Positions 10,952 to 13,855 of a stretch of DNA of 13,855 nucleotides are shown one piece after another. The stretch is taken from positions 1 through 13,855 of the forward strand of contig NSJX01000155.1 of NCBI GenBank assembly GCA_002286715.1, written 5' to 3'. A program made the position numbers and the translations under genes. The DNA comes from Dentipellis sp. KUC8613. Lineage: Eukaryota > Basidiomycota > Agaricomycetes > Russulales > Hericiaceae. Within the stretch, counting starts at the first letter, position 1, and every line of letters begins with the position of its first letter. The notes beneath the pieces were generated by a model that did no database searches, was not told the DNA's origin, and saw only the letters and a list, made by a program, of their open reading frames with translations.

Positions 10952-11042
10952 ACAGGGAGTGACTGATACGTGCTTGGTCAATCTATCCACAATAACGCAA
11001 ATAGAGTCAAAGCCGTCGCAAGGGGGAAGGTCGACAATGAAC

Positions 11043-11081
11043 AAGTGAGAAGTGGGCCGGCAAGCGGCAGGTTCTGATTCA
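11043..11081 (+). repeat. Terminal-like motif, copy A
   Basis: Starts at the point where gypsy similarity ends. It shares agtgggccggca (11051-11062), gcggcag and ctgattca with a second copy at 13763-13804, in the same orientation and with small gaps. It begins aagtgagaagtggg, so it resembles the AGT-type starts of Fot1/pogo inverted repeats. It may be the left end of the transposon that cut the gypsy element, but the matching inverted right end is not in the window. Confidence 0.5.
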
Positions 11082-11084
11082 TCC

Positions 11085-11981
11085 CTGAGGGCAGGTACAT
11101 CTATCTTAATTTCAAACTATTACATAATTTCACATATTCAATTATCATCTGACTCTTTGTCTTATACACAATGCAAAGGACAGACAATCATGCAAAATAT
11201 CTCCTCCTAGTTATTCAAATTATCTTTGTCAGAATATTTACCTTGTCATTGTGATGTTTCAGATTGCTCATAACTCTGAAAGTGAATGGTGATAGATCTA
11301 AAATTTTTAGCCATACTAAAGAGCCAGATAATCCTAATAAGCTGATCAAAGGATATTGATCTTTATCAATTAGATACCTCTCTTCTATGATAGTGTTGTG
11401 GCTGCTATAGAAGGTCTCTTTTTGTGTAGATAGGTACCATGCTATCTACAAAGATACCTTACTATTATTGTCACTGTTCCTCCCTACAGTTCACACATCA
11501 TAGAAATAATCAAGCCTGTACATTGCAACTACAGTCATCTACCCCCTGGCTGGTCAATCACACCTAACGAGCCGCCTTCCTTATCCGGGCGACAGATCTT
11601 ATCGGCAGCAAGGTCACGGGTCTCATAGAACAACAGACACAACTCAATGCGTCATTACATTTGCTCGTCTCTCAGGCTCAGTCTCTCGTAGCACAAGTAC
11701 TGCTTGTTACTTATCAATGAAACTTCACATGCTGCATTGTTAGATGATAAGGTACACATGAAAATTTCGACTCAAATGAATGGCCTCTTTGTAAGCCAAC
11801 TATCCCCGGTTGTTGTAGGCAACTGCCCGTGGTCACGAAATCTATTCACTCCCTCCATGCCATTTATCCAGATTGGCACGCTATATCATCATGGTAGGCC
11901 GCGCTGAATCCCTACTCAAGAAGAAACACAGAATCATGTACACAAAAGACAAGAACATCGGGCTTGCCACTTCTCGATACA
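11085..11981. other. AT-rich non-coding stretch upstream of the pogo-like gene
   Basis: No long frame, RNA gene or recognised repeat is evident. From about 11095 to 11520 the DNA is clearly AT-rich (20 G or C in the 60 bases 11161-11220) and contrasts with the GC-rich flanks. From about 11521 to 11981 composition returns toward that of the neighbourhood. It is probably the 5' untranslated and subterminal part of the following element, or older decayed transposon sequence. A plus-strand frame at 11704-11907 has no coding features that I trust. Confidence 0.5.
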
Positions 11982-13765
11982 ATGCCGCGCACGCAGCCAC
12001 GAGCGATGACAGTTCTGGACGGAAGGCGAAGGGTTACGGATTTTTTTGCCCGCAGCTTAGGTGTCGTCAAGGAGACGGTGCAGCAGCGTGCAAAGGGAAG
12101 GTGTAGCAGGGTAGAACAGGGCGAGAAGCAGCGGACCACAAAACCAGAGGAAGACGAGATGATCACCTGCTGGATCGAGGGCTGCACCGACCGTGCGCTG
12201 CCACCGACGAACGACAAAGTTGTGGCAATGGCAAACCGCATTTTGTCATTGCGTGGTCAGCCTCATGTTGGTAAGAACTGGATATATAGATTCAAGGCAC
12301 GTCAATCCGCGAGAATTCAAATGTCGTGGGGATCAAGCTATTGTACTCGACGCACAAGCACGCTGAACCCAACCACGCTCTCCCAGCATTTTGATACTGT
12401 GGACGACATATACGAGACCTTTGATGTGAAGGACCACAATTGATTCGTGGCCGACGAGACTGGTCTACAGAAGAGCCAGAATGGAGTCATCAGAGTGATA
12501 GGGAGGGTTGAAACAACACGGCAACACGTACTGCAAAATGCGGACCGCATACTTACGACGGTCATGGGCACAATCTGTGCTGATGGTACAGCACCACCTC
12601 CATTTGTTGTCTTCAAAGGCGAACAGTTTCAAGTCTCTTGGGGAGAAAATAATCCAGGGGGTGCTCTGTATGTGATTATTTTGTCGATCCAGATCATACC
12701 ATTGACCATTGACCGAGCAGGATGGGTCACTCACCAACTGGCTACATGGACTCGGAGCTTGCTCTTGATTGGCTCAAGTGGATCGAAGAGCTCACACGCG
12801 AAAAAGCTGATGGCGATACGTGAGTCCTCCACGTTGATGGCCATTCGACGCACACAGCGCTCGAATTTGATGACTATGCAGCAGACCATGGTATAATCCT
12901 TGTTGGATACCCCCCTGACTCTACTGATCGCCTCCAGGGCCTTGATGTCCTTCATTTTGCTTGAGTCAAGGAAATCTGGCCACAGAAGGTCCGGGCATGG
13001 GATGCTTCACACTATCAACCTCTCGGAAGTTCTGGGATGCTGGAGATTGTGGACGAGATGTGGACGGAGGTATTTACAGAGACAAACAACAAGAAGGCCT
13101 TCGAGATGACGGGACTCACCCGGCCGGTACAACAGAACACCATTCCACATCGCGCAGTCGCGCCCGCTGAAGAGACTTCCATACAGAGCGCATACCCCAT
13201 GCCCCAATCTGAGGAAGTACGCGAGACGGCCGCTGTGCTGGATGTTCTACGAAAGCTTCATCAGCCTCCAGCTGGTCCATCCGCCGCGTTCCGCACACCA
13301 TCTCTCGACAATACAGGCCCTGACTCGGAAACACTGCTATCCCCAGCCTCCCGGCTGATTAACCCCAGCCTCTTCACCCCTCGGAGTCGAACTAAAGCCT
13401 TGGCCTACCATCTCCAGCATTCTGTTACATTTCACCTCCCAACAGGCGAGACAGTAGCCACCGATTTCCCGCCTGAGCCTCCTGTGATTGAACACCCGCC
13501 AATCATCCTGGCACCTGACTTTGACAGCAGACAGCGCGACACTCTCACAAACGTGGATGAGATGTTCGTTGATGATCTCCGGGGTGAGTTGATGGAACGG
13601 CGGGTTGTGATGCGCCAAGGACACACAACACTTTCTGGCCTGGAGAGCACTGTTCATGCCCAGAATGCCCAGATGGTCATTCAGCATGAGTATGCTGTAG
13701 GTATTCAGGGACGGCTGCATGACAAGGAGATGAAGTCAACAAAATCACATACTCAGAAATACTAG
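11982..13765 (+). pseudogene. pogo/Fot1-like (Tc1-mariner) DDE transposase, inactivated
   Basis: From ATG 11982 the frame reads a helix-turn-helix region and a Tc5/CENP-B-type DNA-binding part (MITCWIEGCTDRALPPTND...VGKNWIYRF). Then comes the DDE_1 catalytic domain: VADETGLQ (first Asp), TTVMGTICADGTAPPPFVVF, VLHVDGHSTH (second Asp) and GYPPDSTDRLQGLDVLHF (third Asp). A GTATGT...GCAG intron at 12668-12720 (53 bp) restores the frame from GGAL to GHSPTGYMDSEL. Three premature stops remain, all TGA: 12441-12443, 12821-12823 and 12962-12964. Two of them stand where the family often has Arg (before VLHVDGH and after HFA), consistent with CGA to TGA. The C-terminal tail (about 13037-13765) is open and Pro-rich and ends at TAG 13763-13765. 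Family members cut at TA sites and bind inverted repeats. The catalytic residues survive, the full-length protein does not. Confidence 0.87.
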
Positions 13766-13804
13766 TGGGAGTGGGCCGGCACAGGTGCGGCAGTGCTGAT
13801 TCAG
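13763..13804 (+). repeat. Terminal-like motif, copy B
   Basis: Begins at the transposase stop codon with tagtgggagtgggccggc and matches copy A at 11043 in direct orientation. Inside it, ccggcac and gtgcgg form an imperfect inverted pair that could fold. A TATA-like tataaaag follows at 13806-13813. It may be the right end of the pogo-like element or the left end of another copy that continues beyond 13855. The remaining bases to 13855 are AT-rich with no gene. Confidence 0.5.
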
Positions 13805-13855
13805 CTATAAAAGATGCATAATGACAATGTTCATCTTTTTTGTGATACTTAAAAT

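Larger units (their letters stand above)
9470..11042 (-). mobile_element. 5'-truncated Ty3/gypsy chromodomain retrotransposon with probable 3' LTR
   Basis: On the minus strand this unit runs integrase core, chromodomain, polypurine tract, LTR. Gag, protease, reverse transcriptase, RNase H, the integrase zinc finger and the 5' LTR are missing. The break at about 11042 falls within the first motif of the integrase catalytic core, where gypsy-like sequence gives way abruptly to the motif at 11043. The far end lies against the Prp8 fragment. Chromodomain gypsy elements often insert in heterochromatin, which fits the surroundings. Exact outer limits and target duplications could not be fixed. Confidence 0.75.
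9776..11042 (-). pseudogene. Gypsy polyprotein C-terminal part: integrase core and chromodomain
   Basis: One open frame of about 420 codons ends at TAG 9778-9776 and is truncated at its start. The integrase triad is visible: Asp in FIVDLP, Asp in LISDRGPQYAG and Glu in HPQTDGQSERYNQELEQYLR. The core continues with DDWVKWLPYAEFAHN and the C-terminal SH3-like part (YKVGDKVWLEGKNI, LGPFEI, STWRIHPVFHASLL). The chromodomain reads EVEKILDARITRNKRGIEYLV and KWVGYSDTENQWLP. The last 28 or so codons run into the LTR. A 16-residue piece, NKTITSDETADILFE plus one residue, is present twice in tandem near the first motif and is unlikely to be ancestral. Integrase joins the cDNA to host DNA; the chromodomain steers it to marked histones. 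Without reverse transcriptase this copy cannot move by itself. Confidence 0.88.

Noticed and set aside
12660..12735. Frameshift in the pogo-like transposase
   Set aside because: A 53-bp intron with GTATGT donor and GCAG acceptor restores the frame exactly.

Overview
The window looks like nuclear DNA of a filamentous basidiomycete, probably an Agaricomycete. Genes are broken by many 48-60 bp introns with GT...AG ends. The gene families (expanded CK1-like kinases, QDE-1-type RNA-dependent RNA polymerase, BED-finger hAT, chromodomain Ty3/gypsy, pogo/Fot1 DDE transposase) are typical of repeat-rich regions of such genomes. The species cannot be named from the sequence. All assignments come from reading translations and fitting exons by hand; no search was run.

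Layout from left to right. (1) 1-1392, minus: a three-exon casein-kinase-1-family gene whose HRD and DFG motifs are HAN and SFG, so a likely pseudokinase. (2) 1393-1667: no assignable gene. (3) 1668-3967, minus: the N-terminal part of an RNA-dependent RNA polymerase (RNA silencing) without its catalytic half, plus upstream exons that probably belong to it but need a frameshift. (4) 4229-7778, minus: an eight-exon hAT transposase gene of 1058 codons that can be read without a single break. It has a BED finger, the conserved Asp, Asp, CxxH, TRW and ERVFS motifs, and an expanded minisatellite that encodes an SR-like tract. (5) 7979-9467, minus: an internal piece of the spliceosomal protein Prp8 with its introns still in place, carrying a frameshift, a nonsense codon, a lost splice donor and non-conservative changes. 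(6) About 9470-11042, minus: the 3' half of a Ty3/gypsy retrotransposon (integrase core, chromodomain, polypurine tract, probable 3' LTR), cut off at 11042 inside the integrase. (7) 11043-13855, plus: a related terminal-like motif at each end of an AT-rich stretch and a pogo/Fot1-like transposase pseudogene with three premature TGA codons.

Taken together this is a transposon graveyard. Two host-derived gene fragments, one from the RNA-silencing machinery and one from the spliceosome core, lie beside DNA and RNA transposons of different ages. The hAT gene is the only transposon gene that still reads intact. The CK1-like gene also reads open but has lost its catalytic residues. I saw no new operon-like or defence system. 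The most notable points are the Prp8 and RdRP fragments, the intact hAT gene with its SR-like tract, the catalytically dead CK1-like gene, and the paired motif at 11043 and 13763.
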